A DNA stretch of 64,000 bases, taken from contig NZ_LJGT01000036.1 of NCBI RefSeq assembly GCF_001751365.1, positions 372,001-436,000 of the forward strand, read 5' to 3'. The notes beneath the pieces are model-generated. The model was not told the DNA's origin, made no database searches, and saw nothing but the letters and a program-made list of their open reading frames with translations. This DNA comes from Streptomyces abyssalis. Lineage in GTDB: Bacteria; Actinomycetota; Actinomycetes; Streptomycetales; Streptomycetaceae. Shown in pieces: positions 30,982-40,461 of the stretch. Position 1 is the stretch's first letter. The number at the start of each line of letters is the position of its first letter. Both the position numbers and the translations under genes were made by a program.

Positions 30982-32076
30982 TCAGCAGATGCGCGGAAGC
31001 TGCTCCCCCACCGGAAGGTCCACCACGCGTGTGCCGCCCAGTCCGGTGCGGGCGACGACCATGCCGGGGTGCGCCTCGACGCACTCGCCGATCACCGCGG
31101 CCTGCGCACCCAGCGGGTGCTCCCGCATGGCGGCCAGCACCGCCTCCGCGTGCTCGCGGGGAACGAAGGCGACGAGCTTGCCCTCGTTCGCGACGTACAT
31201 CGGGTCGAGTCCCAGCACCGCGCACGCGTTGGCCACCGGCGGCGGGACCGGCACCGCCTTCTCCTCCAGGACCACGCCGGCCCTCGCCGCGACCGCGATC
31301 TCGTTGAGCGCCGCCGCGAGCCCGCCCCGTGTCGGGTCGCGCAGCACATGCAGGTCCGGTGTGACGGCCAGCATCGCCTCGACGAGACCGCCGAGCGCGG
31401 CGCAGTCGCTCTCGACCTCCACGCCGAACTCCAGTCCGTCGCGGACGCTCATCACGGCGACGCCGTGCACGCCGATCTCCCCGCTGACGATGACGACGTC
31501 ACCCGGCACGGCGCGCTGCGGGCGGATGTCCACTCCCTCGGGGATGAGGCCGATGCCCGCGGTGTTGAGATAGATGCCGTCGCCGCGTCCCGCCTCGACC
31601 ACCTTCGTGTCGCCGGTGGCGACCTCGACGCCCGCGGTGCGTGCCGCGGCACCGAGCGCCTCGGCGACGCGTGAGACCAGCGTCACCTCTACGCCCTCCT
31701 CCAGGATGAAACCGCAGGAGAGGTAGGCCGCACGCGCGCCGCTCATGGCCAGGTCGTTGACGGTGCCGTTCACGGCGAGGTCGCCGATGCTGCCGCCGGG
31801 GAAGAACAGCGGCCGTACGACGAACGAGTCGGTGGAGAAGGCCAGACGCGTGCCGCCCAGCGTGAGGGCCGCGGAGTCGGAGAGCCCGGCGAGCAGTTCG
31901 CCTCCGAAGGCGGGCGCGAAGATGTGCTCGACGAGTTCGGAGGAGAGCGCTCCCCCGCCGCCGTGGCCCATCACCACACGCGGCTGGTCGCGCAGCGGCG
32001 CGGGGCAGGTCCAGCCGGAGAAGTCGGGCGCGGCGGGTTCGGCGGCCGGGGCGGCGAGGCCGGTGGTCTCAGACAA
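30982..32076 (-). CDS. hypE: Hydrogenase maturation protein HypE
   Basis: 364 aa, full length. PurM-like ATP-binding features are visible: [51 protein letters not shown] (cited as [16 protein letters not shown]) and [10 protein letters not shown]. The protein ends P-R-I-C, and Cys364 is the residue that receives a carbamoyl group from HypF and is dehydrated with ATP to a thiocyanate, the CN ligand donor. The N-terminus overlaps the end of hypD by 8 nt. It is the last gene of the hypABFCDE operon and ends 41 bp from the convergent polysaccharide deacetylase. Confidence 0.97.
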   Translation of the reverse strand: MSETTGLAAPAAEPAAPDFSGWTCPAPLRDQPRVVMGHGGGGALSSELVEHIFAPAFGGELLAGLSDSAALTLGGTRLAFSTDSFVVRPLFFPGGSIGDLAVNGTVNDLAMSGARAAYLSCGFILEEGVEVTLVSRVAEALGAAARTAGVEVATGDTKVVEAGRGDGIYLNTAGIGLIPEGVDIRPQRAVPGDVVIVSGEIGVHGVAVMSVRDGLEFGVEVESDCAALGGLVEAMLAVTPDLHVLRDPTRGGLAAALNEIAVAARAGVVLEEKAVPVPPPVANACAVLGLDPMYVANEGKLVAFVPREHAEAVLAAMREHPLGAQAAVIGECVEAHPGMVVARTGLGGTRVVDLPVGEQLPRIC

Positions 32077-33322
32077 CGGGGCTTCCCTCCAGCGGTGCGG
32101 ACGCGGACGCGGTGCTCGTGCCGTCCGGCGTACGGGGGCCGCCCAGGGCGGGCGGCTCGGCGTTCTCGTTCACTGACGGCCTCGTGCGCGCACCCGTGCC
32201 CGCGCCCCTGTCCGCGCCGGCTGCCGGGCCCGTGCTCCGAAGCCTGCGGTAGAGGTAGTACGCGGCGCACGCGCCCTCGCTGGAGACCATCGTGGCGCCG
32301 AGCGGCGTACGGGGGGTGCACGTCGTGCCGAACGCCTCGCACTCGTGCGGCTTGAGAAGCCCCTGCAGAACCTCGCCGCTGCGGCACTCCTCGGGCTCCC
32401 GGGTGTCGATGCCGGTGACCGAGAAGCGGTGCTCGGCGTCGAACTCCCTGTACCGGGACGCGAGTCGCCATCCGCTGCCGGGGATCACGCCGATGCCCCG
32501 CCAGGCCCGGTCGGTGACCTCGAAGATGTCCGCGAGCATCGCCTTCGCCGCCGGGTTGCCCTCCGGCGGCACCACACGGGCGTACGCGTTGTCGACCGTG
32601 TACTCGCCGCGCTCCAGTTGCCGCACTGTGCGCCGTACGCCTTCCAGCACGTCGAGCGGCTCGAAGCCGGTCACCACGATCGGCACCCTGAACCGCTCGG
32701 CCAGCGCCGGGTATTCACCGGTGCCCATCACGCTGCACACATGTCCCGCAGCGAGGAAACCCTGCACCCGGCACGACTCCGACTGCATGATCGCCTCGAT
32801 GGCCGGGGGGACGCGTACGTGCGAGACGAGCAGGCTGAAATTGCGGATGCCCAGCTTGCGTGCCTGATGCACCGTCATCGCGTTGGGCGGCGCGGTGGTC
32901 TCGAAACCGATACCGAAGAAGACCACTTCACGGCCGGGGTTCTGCTGCGCGATGCGCAGCGCGTCGAGCGGCGAGTAGACGACCCGGACGTCGCCGCCCT
33001 CGCCTCGGACCCGGAACAGGTCGCGGTCCGTGCCGGGCACGCGCAGCATGTCGCCGTAGCTGCAGAAGATCACTTCCGGCCTGGAGGCGATCTCCAGGGC
33101 CTTGTCGATGACCTCCAGCGGCGTCACGCACACCGGGCAGCCCGGGCCGTGAATCAACTCCACCTGTTCCGGCAGCAGTTGGTCGATGCCGTGCCGGATG
33201 ATGGAGTGCGTCTGACCGCCGCAGACCTCCATCAGGGCCCAGGGCCGCGTGACGGTGGCGTGGATGTCGTCCAGGAGTCTGCGCGCGAGGGCGGGGTCCT
33301 GGAATTCGTCGATGTACTTCAT
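32069..33322 (-). CDS. hypD: Hydrogenase maturation protein HypD
   Basis: 417 aa. Canonical HypD motifs are complete: [63 protein letters not shown] and [12 protein letters not shown]. HypD carries a [4Fe-4S] cluster and assembles the Fe(CN)2CO unit with HypC and HypE. The last ~55 residues (from about 365) are a Gly/Ala/Ser/Pro-rich, probably disordered extension not found in short relatives. ATG at 33322 overlaps the stop of hypC (ATGA). Confidence 0.97.
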   Translation of the reverse strand: MKYIDEFQDPALARRLLDDIHATVTRPWALMEVCGGQTHSIIRHGIDQLLPEQVELIHGPGCPVCVTPLEVIDKALEIASRPEVIFCSYGDMLRVPGTDRDLFRVRGEGGDVRVVYSPLDALRIAQQNPGREVVFFGIGFETTAPPNAMTVHQARKLGIRNFSLLVSHVRVPPAIEAIMQSESCRVQGFLAAGHVCSVMGTGEYPALAERFRVPIVVTGFEPLDVLEGVRRTVRQLERGEYTVDNAYARVVPPEGNPAAKAMLADIFEVTDRAWRGIGVIPGSGWRLASRYREFDAEHRFSVTGIDTREPEECRSGEVLQGLLKPHECEAFGTTCTPRTPLGATMVSSEGACAAYYLYRRLRSTGPAAGADRGAGTGARTRPSVNENAEPPALGGPRTPDGTSTASASAPLEGSPVV

Positions 33323-33597
33323 TTCGCCGCCTCCTGTGCAGCAAGCGCCCAGGGGTCGCCGAACTCCTCTTCCAGCAACCCGAGTTCCTCGAACAGTGCG
33401 AGCGTCTGCCGCGCCGACTCCTCGTCCAGCCGCTGCAGCGCGAAGCCGACGTGGACGATCGTGTACTCGCCGGGCTGCAGGTCCGGCAGGTATTCGCAGC
33501 ACACCTCCTTCGCCACGCCGCCGAAGTCGACGGTGGCCATGCGGGTGCCGTCCCGCTCCTCGATCTCCAGCACCTTGCCGGGTACCGCCAGGCACAT
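33319..33597 (-). CDS. hypC: Hydrogenase assembly chaperone HypC
   Basis: 92 aa beginning MCLAVPGKV, the diagnostic HypC start in which the second-position Cys is essential and exposed after Met removal. It contains [20 protein letters not shown], the usual core. HypC carries the Fe(CN)2CO unit with HypD and escorts the large-subunit precursor. It overlaps hypD by 4 nt and is separated from hypF by 67 nt that contain its ribosome binding site (AAGGAGAG). Confidence 0.97.
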   Translation of the reverse strand: MCLAVPGKVLEIEERDGTRMATVDFGGVAKEVCCEYLPDLQPGEYTIVHVGFALQRLDEESARQTLALFEELGLLEEEFGDPWALAAQEAAK

Positions 33598-33664
33598 GGT
33601 GTCTCTCCTTGCTCTTCGGGTCGGCCCGGAGCCCTCCGGACCTCCGTGACGTAGCGGTGCCGTC

Positions 33665-36094
33665 TCAGCGGACGGTCCGCCTGCGCGGCGGCGGCGCGGT
33701 CTCCGCGCGGGCAGCGACCATCAACTGGCCCAGGGCGAGGCCGCCGTCGTTGGGGGGTACGAGGCGGTGCCGCAGCACGGTGAATCCGTCCTCGTTGAGC
33801 AGGCGCGCACAGGCCGCGGACAGCAGGGAGTTGGTGAAGACACCGCCACTGAGTGCGACCGTCCCCAGCCGGTGCCGCTCCCGCGCGATGCGGCACACCC
33901 GCAGTACGAGCGCGGCGACGGAACGGTGGAAGCGCGCCGCGGTGGACCCGGCGGGCACTCCGGCCCGTACGTCCGCGGCGATGCCCGCCAGGACCGGTGC
34001 CGGATCGCAGGTGAGGGTCTCGGCGGCCGTGGTGCGCAGCGTGAACGCCCAGTCGCGGCGTTCCGGTTCGTCCCCGTGCCCGGCAGCGGCCGCCTCGAAC
34101 TCCATGGCGGCCTGCGCCTCGTAGCCGGCGTGGTGGCACACCCCCGCGAGTGAGGCCGCCGCGTCGAAGAGCCGCCCCATGCTGGAGGTGGGCACGCAGC
34201 CCAGGTTCCGCTCCAACTGGACGGCGAGCGCCTTCAGTTCGTCCTCCGGGCAGGCGGCGGTGCACGGCAGGTCCGCGTCCCACGGCAGACCCGCGGCGTG
34301 GAGGTGGGCCAGCGCCATCCGGTAGGGGCGCCGGACCGCCGCGTCGCCGCCGGGAAGCGGCACCGGGCTCAGATGTGCCAGCCGTCGGTAGCCGTCGTAG
34401 TCGGCGAGGAGGAACTCACCGCCCCACACGGTCGCGTCGTCCCCGTACCCGGTGCCGTCGAAGGCGACGCCGATGACGGGAGCGCTGCCGTCGAGGCCGT
34501 GCTCTGCCATGACGGAGGCGATGTGGGCGTGGTGGTGCTGCACCCGGTGTACGGGCCGTCCGTCCGCGTTGCGCTCGGCCCAGCCGGCGGAACGGTATCC
34601 GGGGTGCCGGTCGGCGGCGAGCAGCGCGGGACGTACTCCGGTGATCGCCTCCAACTGCCGTTCCGCGCCGTCGAAGGCGTTGAGCGTGGCCAGATCGTCC
34701 ATGTCGCCGATGTGCGCGGAGAGCCACGCGTGGTGGCCCTCGCCCGCGCAGAAGGTGTTCTTCAGGTCGCCGCCCACGGCGAGCCCCGCCGTCACCGGCA
34801 CCGGCAGATTCACGGGGAAGGGCGCGTATCCGCGCGAGCGGCGCACGGGCAGCTGCTCCCCGTCCGTGACGCGCACGACCGAGTCGTCACACGGCACATG
34901 GATCGGCCGGTCGTGCGTGAGCCAGGCGTCGGCGAGCGGGGCGAGCCGCTCCAGCGCCTCCTCGTCGGAGGTGACGATGGGCTCACCGCCGAAGTTGCCG
35001 CTGGTCATGACGAGCAGCCGCGGGCCTGGAGGGTCCCCGGGAAGCCCGAGGAGGAGATGGTGCAGGGGCGAGTACGGCAGCATGATCCCCAAGTCGGCGC
35101 TGCGCGGTGCCACTTCGCCGGCCACTGCCGGCGCCTGCCCGGCGGGCCCCGTGCCGTACGCGCGCCGGCGCAGCAGCACGATCGGACGGCGCCCCCCGGT
35201 CAGCAGTTCCCGTGCCACGGCGTCGAGGTGCACGAGCCGCGCGGCGTCCTCCAGGTCCCGCGCCATGAGCGCGAACGGCTTGTCGCCGCGGGCCTTCCGG
35301 CGGCGCAGCAGGCTGACGGCACCGGCGTTCGAGGCGTCACAGGCGAGGTGGTAGCCGCCGATACCCTTCACCGCCACGATCGCCCCTTCGGCGAGCAACC
35401 GCCGTGCGGCGGCGACCGGTTCACCGTCCGGCGAGCCGCCGGCGCCCCGGGCACCGGCGGGTACGTGCAGCCTCAGCCGCGGACCGCAGTCGTGGCACGA
35501 GACGGGCTGTGCGTGGAAGCGGCGGTCGCCGGGGTCGGAGTACTCCTGCGCGCACCGCTCGCACATCGGGAAACCGTTCATGGTGGTGTGCGAGCGGTCG
35601 TACGGAAGCCCGGTGACGATCGTGAAGCGGGGGCCGCAGTGCGTGCATGTGATGAAGGGATGCCGGTGACGCCGGTCGGCCGGGTCGCTCATCTCCGCGA
35701 GGCAGTCCGCGCAGGTCGCGGTGTCCGGTGCGACGAGAGTACGGGCGGTCCCGCCGCGCCCCCGCGACTCCGCGATGGTGAATCCGCGGCCGCCGGCGGG
35801 GGTCATCGGCTCGTGCGTCACCGACTGGACGACGGCGAGCGGCGGAGCGTCCGTGCTGATGCGGCCGCAGAAGGCCGTGAGTGCCTCGGACCCGCCCTCG
35901 ACCTCGGCGACGACGCCGTCCCCGGTGTTGGCGACATGCCCTGAGAGACCGAGTTCACCGGCGAGGGCGTACACGAACGGCCGGAAGCCGACCCCCTGGA
36001 CGACGCCCCGCACGGTGACCCTGCGGCGCTGCGCCGGATGGGTGTGCTCCGTGCCGTTGCGTGCCGCGGTGGCGGTGCCCTGCTGCGGGTTCAC
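33665..36094 (-). CDS. hypF: Carbamoyltransferase HypF
   Basis: 809 aa from a GTG at 36094 that overlaps the hypB stop (GTGA). Domains in order: acylphosphatase (VRGVVQGVGFRPFVYALA, res ~31-48), two zinc-finger repeats (CADCLAEM ... CTHCGPRF ... CERCAQEY ... CHDCGPRL), YrdC-like domain (VKGIGGYHLACDA) and a Kae1-like C-terminal domain with VQHHHAHIASVM and AFDGTGYGDD. HypF makes carbamoyl-adenylate from carbamoyl phosphate and transfers the carbamoyl group to the C-terminal Cys of HypE. The frame is open to 37132 upstream, but that part is inside hypB/hypA and is not coding in this frame. Confidence 0.96.
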   Translation of the reverse strand: MNPQQGTATAARNGTEHTHPAQRRRVTVRGVVQGVGFRPFVYALAGELGLSGHVANTGDGVVAEVEGGSEALTAFCGRISTDAPPLAVVQSVTHEPMTPAGGRGFTIAESRGRGGTARTLVAPDTATCADCLAEMSDPADRRHRHPFITCTHCGPRFTIVTGLPYDRSHTTMNGFPMCERCAQEYSDPGDRRFHAQPVSCHDCGPRLRLHVPAGARGAGGSPDGEPVAAARRLLAEGAIVAVKGIGGYHLACDASNAGAVSLLRRRKARGDKPFALMARDLEDAARLVHLDAVARELLTGGRRPIVLLRRRAYGTGPAGQAPAVAGEVAPRSADLGIMLPYSPLHHLLLGLPGDPPGPRLLVMTSGNFGGEPIVTSDEEALERLAPLADAWLTHDRPIHVPCDDSVVRVTDGEQLPVRRSRGYAPFPVNLPVPVTAGLAVGGDLKNTFCAGEGHHAWLSAHIGDMDDLATLNAFDGAERQLEAITGVRPALLAADRHPGYRSAGWAERNADGRPVHRVQHHHAHIASVMAEHGLDGSAPVIGVAFDGTGYGDDATVWGGEFLLADYDGYRRLAHLSPVPLPGGDAAVRRPYRMALAHLHAAGLPWDADLPCTAACPEDELKALAVQLERNLGCVPTSSMGRLFDAAASLAGVCHHAGYEAQAAMEFEAAAAGHGDEPERRDWAFTLRTTAAETLTCDPAPVLAGIAADVRAGVPAGSTAARFHRSVAALVLRVCRIARERHRLGTVALSGGVFTNSLLSAACARLLNEDGFTVLRHRLVPPNDGGLALGQLMVAARAETAPPPRRRTVR

Positions 36095-36933
36095 GAGTGG
36101 CTGCGGGCCGGCACGCCGGCGGCAGAGGCGGTGGTGATGGTGGTGTGCGGGTGCGCGTGTGCCCCGGCGTCCGCATGGGCGTGCGGGTGCGCGTGCGTGT
36201 GGGTGTGGGTGTGCCCGTACGAGCTGCCACCGCCGGAACCGGACCCGGTGCGGGCCATCACGGGCCGGTGCGCCTCCTCCCCTCCGGCGACGGCCAGCGC
36301 ACGCTCCAGCAGCAGACCCGTGCCCGTGCCCCTGCGCGCCGAGGTGAGCACCACGTCGACTCCCGGGTTGACCTGGTGGACGTTGGCCCGGAACGCCTCC
36401 TCGTCGAAGCCGGCCGCCTCGGCGATGTCGTCCTTGGTGACGATCACGAGCTGCGCCAGCCCGAACGCCGTGGGGTACTTCAGCGGCTTGTCCTCCCCCT
36501 CCGTCACAGAGGCGAGGACGACGCGCAGCGATTCCCCCAGGTCGTAGGAGGCGGGGCAGACCAGGTTGCCGACGTTCTCCACGAACAGCAGCCGCGTGCC
36601 GGCGGGCAGCCAGCCCTCCAGCTGCTCGCCGAGCATGCCGGCCTCCAGGTGGCACAGCCCGTCCGTGAGCACCTGTTTGACGGGAACGCCCGCCCGGGCG
36701 AGGCGCTCCGCGTCGTGCTCGGTCGCCAGGTCGGCGGTGAGCGCCGCCACGGGCACACCACGCGAGGCCGCCAGGGCGAGTTCGGCTTCGAGCAGCGCCG
36801 TCTTCCCGCTGCCGGGGCTGGAGAGGAGGTTGACGACGGTGGTTCCGCGGGCGGTCAGTTCCGCGCGCAGTGAACCGGCGCGCTCGTCGTTCTTCACGAG
36901 CACCGCCTGCTGCAGATCGACGACTCGGCACAT
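36091..36933 (-). CDS. hypB: Hydrogenase nickel incorporation GTPase HypB, His-rich C-terminus
   Basis: 280 aa. The G domain is intact: P-loop LLSSPGSGKT, DLATEHDAERL, LFVENVGNLVCPASYDLGE and ITKDD-like VIVTKDDIAEA. The conserved C-x-H motif of the Ni site appears as LCHLEAGML. HypB supplies Ni2+ with HypA. A His-rich tract at about res 242-268 (GHTHTHTHAHPHAHADAG...) contains ten His residues in about 25. In the best-known HypB proteins the His-rich metal storage tract lies at the N-terminus, whereas here it lies at the C-terminus. The stop overlaps the hypF start. Confidence 0.95.
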   Translation of the reverse strand: MCRVVDLQQAVLVKNDERAGSLRAELTARGTTVVNLLSSPGSGKTALLEAELALAASRGVPVAALTADLATEHDAERLARAGVPVKQVLTDGLCHLEAGMLGEQLEGWLPAGTRLLFVENVGNLVCPASYDLGESLRVVLASVTEGEDKPLKYPTAFGLAQLVIVTKDDIAEAAGFDEEAFRANVHQVNPGVDVVLTSARRGTGTGLLLERALAVAGGEEAHRPVMARTGSGSGGGSSYGHTHTHTHAHPHAHADAGAHAHPHTTITTASAAGVPARSHS

Positions 36934-36938
36934 GCGTC

Positions 36939-37340
36939 TCAGCTCTCCTTGACCTGTACGGATGCGTGGTGGGCGGCGCCTCCGCCGTCGGCGCCGTCCG
37001 CGTGGCGGAGGCCGGTGATCTGAAGCTCGCGCCCGGACACCAGCTCGGCCTTGCCCCCTTCGCACTGGGGGCAACACAGCTGCGGCGGCATGCCGGTGGC
37101 CCACTCGGCTCCGCAGGGTTCGCAGCGGGCACGGCCCGGTACGTGTTCGATGAGGAGTTCGGCGCCTTCCAGTACGGTCCCGGCGCACGCGAGTGAGAAG
37201 CAGAAGCGCAGTGAACCGGCCACCACTCCGGCCAGTTCGCCGAGCCGCAGCCGTACGGCGGACACCGCTTGGCACCCGTCCGCAGCGGGGGTCTCCGTCA
37301 CCTGCTCCACCATCGCCACAGCGATGGACATCTCGTGCAT
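36939..37340 (-). CDS. hypA: Hydrogenase nickel metallochaperone HypA
   Basis: 133 aa beginning M-H-E-M-S, whose His2 is the key Ni2+ ligand of HypA. The zinc site is present as two CxxC pairs, CEPCGAEW and CCPQCEGG. It works with HypB to insert nickel into the large subunit. The C-terminal 20 residues are Gly/His-rich (ADGADGGGAAHHA), which may also bind metal. The stop is 5 nt from the hypB start. It is the first gene of the leftward hyp operon and shares a 208-bp upstream region with the structural genes. Confidence 0.95.
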   Translation of the reverse strand: MHEMSIAVAMVEQVTETPAADGCQAVSAVRLRLGELAGVVAGSLRFCFSLACAGTVLEGAELLIEHVPGRARCEPCGAEWATGMPPQLCCPQCEGGKAELVSGRELQITGLRHADGADGGGAAHHASVQVKES

Positions 37341-37548
37341 CTCATCCCTCCGCTTCGCGGTTCATTACAGGCCCGCCCCCGCAGGCGGCCTCCCTGACAC
37401 GCCGCCCTCCGGGGACAAGGTGATCCGTTCGGCTCACCCGCTCCGGCGCGCTTACGTTGTGGCGTATCTCCCTATATGTCAGATTTTTGAACGGTATTGC
37501 TCTGAGAGCGGTACGGGCGGTCGACGACGGTGCGAAGGGATCGGTCCC
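37341..37548. promoter_or_regulatory. Divergent promoter region hypA / hydrogenase small subunit
   Basis: These 208 bp separate hypA and the small-subunit gene. They include an AT-richer patch around 37450-37505 (TACGTTGTGGCGTATCTCCCTATATGTCAGATTTTTGAACGG in pieces), the lowest-GC stretch nearby. No clear consensus boxes or palindromic operator were found. An extracytoplasmic or stress sigma factor is possible. Confidence 0.6.
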
Positions 37549-38622
37549 ATGGGCGGCGAGGCGGCAACGACAGCAACGGCACCGGCGGCGGCGACCGCAC
37601 TCGACGAGATCCATATCCTGTGGACCTCGGAGGGCATGAGCTGCGACGGCGACACCGTCTCGGTGACAGCGGCCTCGCTCCCCAGCCTGGAGGACGTGGT
37701 GCTGGGGGCCGTCCCCGGTCTTCCCAAGGTCCATCTGCACAACAAGGTGCTGGCCTACGAGACCGGCGAGGACTTCCTCACCGCCTTCCGCAAGGGAGCG
37801 CGCGGCGAACTCGGGCCCTTCATCCTGGTCGTCGAGGGCTCCATCCCGAACGAGAACATCAACGGTGACGGCTACTGGACGTCCATGGGCAACGACCCGG
37901 ACACCGGCGAGCCGATCACTCTCAACACCTGGCTGGACCGTCTGGCCCCGCAGGCCTGGGCCGTCGTCGCCATCGGCACCTGCGCCACGTACGGGGGCAT
38001 CCACGCGATGGCGGGCAACCCGACCGGCTGCATGGGCCTGGCCGACTACCTCGGCTGGGACTACCGCTCCAAGGCCGGGCTACCGATCGTCAACGTGCCG
38101 GGCTGCCCCGTACAGCCGGACAACTTCATGGAGACCCTGCTGTGGGTCCTGCACCAGGCGGCCGGGCTCGCCCCGACCATCCCGCTCGATGAGAACCTCC
38201 GGCCGACCTGGCTGTTCGGCAAGACCGTCCACGAGGGCTGCGACCGTGCCGCGTACTACGAGCAGGGGGACTTCGCCAAGGACTACAACTCGCCCAAGTG
38301 CCAGGTGAAGATCGGCTGTTGGGGTCCGGTGGTGAACTGCAACGTCACCAAGCGCGGCTGGATGGACGGAGTCGGCGGCTGTCCCAACGTGGGCGGCATC
38401 TGCATCGGCTGCACCATGCCGGGCTTCCCCGACAAGTTCATGCCGTTCATGGACGAGCCTCCCGGTGCCTCGCTCTCCTCGTCGCTGATGAGCCTCTACG
38501 GGCCGTTCATCCGCAGCATGCGGTCGATCACGAACCGGTCGGCGAACCGCGAACCCAAGTGGCGGCACGACGAGCCCGCCCTCACCTCCGGCTACCAGCC
38601 CCGCTGGACCGGCCGCAAGTAA
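37549..38622 (+). CDS. hhyS: [NiFe]-hydrogenase small subunit, group 1h-like
   Basis: 357 aa. It has the electron-transfer iron-sulfur cluster subunit pattern: GMSCDGDTVSVT at the proximal cluster, GTCATYGGIHAM, VPGCPVQPDNF, and the C-terminal CWGPVVNCNV, GGCPNVGGICIGC motifs. The proximal-cluster motif reads C32-D-G-D35, where standard group 1 enzymes have C-x-x-C. The Asp replacement (3Cys-1Asp ligation) is known for group 1h/actinobacterial hydrogenases with high H2 affinity and oxygen insensitivity. No Tat signal peptide is present, so the enzyme is cytoplasmic or membrane-associated from inside. The ATG at 37549 follows AAGGGA. The gene name follows the literature for hhySL. Confidence 0.93.
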   Translation: MGGEAATTATAPAAATALDEIHILWTSEGMSCDGDTVSVTAASLPSLEDVVLGAVPGLPKVHLHNKVLAYETGEDFLTAFRKGARGELGPFILVVEGSIPNENINGDGYWTSMGNDPDTGEPITLNTWLDRLAPQAWAVVAIGTCATYGGIHAMAGNPTGCMGLADYLGWDYRSKAGLPIVNVPGCPVQPDNFMETLLWVLHQAAGLAPTIPLDENLRPTWLFGKTVHEGCDRAAYYEQGDFAKDYNSPKCQVKIGCWGPVVNCNVTKRGWMDGVGGCPNVGGICIGCTMPGFPDKFMPFMDEPPGASLSSSLMSLYGPFIRSMRSITNRSANREPKWRHDEPALTSGYQPRWTGRK

Positions 38623-38652
38623 TCAGCGAAGCACCCGCGAGAGGAACGAGAA

Positions 38653-40452
38653 GTGGCGACCGCCCAGCAGACGACGAAGGCATCCGGCACCGGGGACCGC
38701 GAGCTGACCGAGGTGGCCTTCGATCCCATCACCCGGATCGTCGGCAACCTCGGCATCTACACGAAGATCAACTTCCCGGGCCGTGAGGTGGCGGAGTGCC
38801 GCAGCACCTCGTCCATCTTCCGCGGCTACAGCGTCTTCATGAAGGGCAAGGATCCGCGGGACTCGCACTTCATCACCAGCCGCATCTGCGGCATCTGCGG
38901 CGACAACCACGCCACCTGCTCCGTGTACGCGCAGAACATGGCGTACGGGGTGAAGCCGCCGCCGCTCGCCGACTGGATCATCAACCTCGGCGAGGCGGCC
39001 GAGTTCATGTTCGACCACACGATCTTCCAGGACAACATGGTCTTCGTCGACTACTGCGAACGCATGGTCAGGGAGACCAACCCCGGTGTGCTCGAACGCG
39101 CCGAACGCACCCCCGCTCCCCGCGCCGGGACCCACGGCCACCGCACGATCGCCGACATCATGCGCTCCTTCAACCCCTTCGAGGGCGAGACGTACAAGCA
39201 GGCGCTGGTGATGAGCCGGCTGACCCGCGAGATGTGCTGCCTGATGGAGGGCCGCCACGTCCACCCCTCCACGCTCTACCCGGGCGGCGTCGGCACGGTC
39301 GCCACGCCCCAGCTCTTCACCGACTATCTCGTGCGGCTCATGCGCTGCATGGACTTCGTCAAGCGCGCGGTCGCCATGAACGACGACGTCTTCGACTTCT
39401 TCTACGAGGCGCTGCCCGGATACGAGGAGGTCGGCCGCCGGCGCACGCTGCTCGCCTGCTGGGGATGCTTCCAGGACCCCGAAGTCGTCGACTACGACTA
39501 CCGGACGATGAACACGTGGGGGAACTCCATGTTCGTCACCCCCGGCATCGTCGTGGACAACAAGCTCGTGACGACCGACCTCGTCGACATCAACCTGGGC
39601 ATGCGCATCCTGCTGGGCAGCAGCTACTACGAGGACTGGGCCTCCGAGGAGACGTACGTCGACCGTGACCCGCTCGGCAACCCGGTCGACCGGCGCCACC
39701 CCTGGAACCAGACGACCCTGCCGCAGCCGCAGAAGCGCGACCTGGACGGCGGCAAGTACAGCTGGGTGATGAGCCCCCGCTGGTACGACAAGCGGACGGG
39801 CGACCATTTGGCTCTCGACACCGGAGGCGGCCCCATCGCCCGGCTGTGGGCGACGGCGCTGGCGGGCAAGGTCAGCACCCCGTACGTACGTTCCACGGGG
39901 CGGAGCGTGCAGATCGACCTGCCGAAGACCCCGATGACGCCCGAGACTCGGCTGGAGTGGACGCCGCCGCCCTTCCCCAACACCCTGGAGCGCAACCGCG
40001 CCCGGATGTACTTCGTCGCGTACGCCGCCGGCATGGCGCTGCACTTCGTGGACCAGGCGCTGGCGGAGGTGCGGGCGGGGCGCACCAAGGTCTTCGAGGA
40101 CTTCAAGGTGCCGGAGGAGGCCATCGGCGTCGGCTTCCACGAGGCGGTGCGCGGCGTGCTCTCGCACCATCTCGTCATCCGCGACCGCAAGATCGCCAAC
40201 TACCACCCGTATCCGCCGACGCCGTGGAACGCCAGCCCGCGCGACCACTACGGCACACCGGGACCGTACGAGGACGCCGTGCAGGGCATGCCGATCTTCG
40301 AGGAGAACAGCCCCGAGAACTTCAAAGGCATCGACATCATGCGCACGGTCCGCAGCTTCGACCCGTGTCTCCCGTGCGGCGTGCACATGTACCTCGGCGG
40401 CGGGCGGACCGTGCGGGAGAGCCACTCGCCGACCTTCGGCGCACTCGCGTAG
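38653..40452 (+). CDS. hhyL: [NiFe]-hydrogenase large subunit, group 1h-like
   Basis: 599 aa from a GTG at 38653. The two CxxC pairs that hold the NiFe centre are intact: RICGICGDNH (Cys79, Cys82) and DPCLPCGVH (Cys572, Cys575). The conserved C-terminal His578 is the expected cleavage boundary, leaving a 21-residue peptide (MYLGGGRTVRES... to the end) for the maturation endopeptidase. The enzyme oxidises H2 to protons and electrons. It follows the small subunit by 30 nt. Electron acceptor genes (cytochrome or Rieske) are not seen in this window. Confidence 0.95.
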   Translation: MATAQQTTKASGTGDRELTEVAFDPITRIVGNLGIYTKINFPGREVAECRSTSSIFRGYSVFMKGKDPRDSHFITSRICGICGDNHATCSVYAQNMAYGVKPPPLADWIINLGEAAEFMFDHTIFQDNMVFVDYCERMVRETNPGVLERAERTPAPRAGTHGHRTIADIMRSFNPFEGETYKQALVMSRLTREMCCLMEGRHVHPSTLYPGGVGTVATPQLFTDYLVRLMRCMDFVKRAVAMNDDVFDFFYEALPGYEEVGRRRTLLACWGCFQDPEVVDYDYRTMNTWGNSMFVTPGIVVDNKLVTTDLVDINLGMRILLGSSYYEDWASEETYVDRDPLGNPVDRRHPWNQTTLPQPQKRDLDGGKYSWVMSPRWYDKRTGDHLALDTGGGPIARLWATALAGKVSTPYVRSTGRSVQIDLPKTPMTPETRLEWTPPPFPNTLERNRARMYFVAYAAGMALHFVDQALAEVRAGRTKVFEDFKVPEEAIGVGFHEAVRGVLSHHLVIRDRKIANYHPYPPTPWNASPRDHYGTPGPYEDAVQGMPIFEENSPENFKGIDIMRTVRSFDPCLPCGVHMYLGGGRTVRESHSPTFGALA

Positions 40453-40461
40453 GCCGCGGCG

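Noticed and set aside
36120-36230. Apparent simple repeat of GTGCG/GTGTG as a possible CRISPR-like or satellite array
   Set aside because: It is the coding sequence of the His-rich HypB tail (alternating His and Thr/Ala codons), not a spacer-repeat array.
36095-37132. A 1155-codon frame that would place HypF in a fusion with an N-terminal 346-residue unit
   Set aside because: That stretch is inside hypB and hypA, which have all their motifs in another frame. HypF starts at the GTG overlapping the hypB stop.
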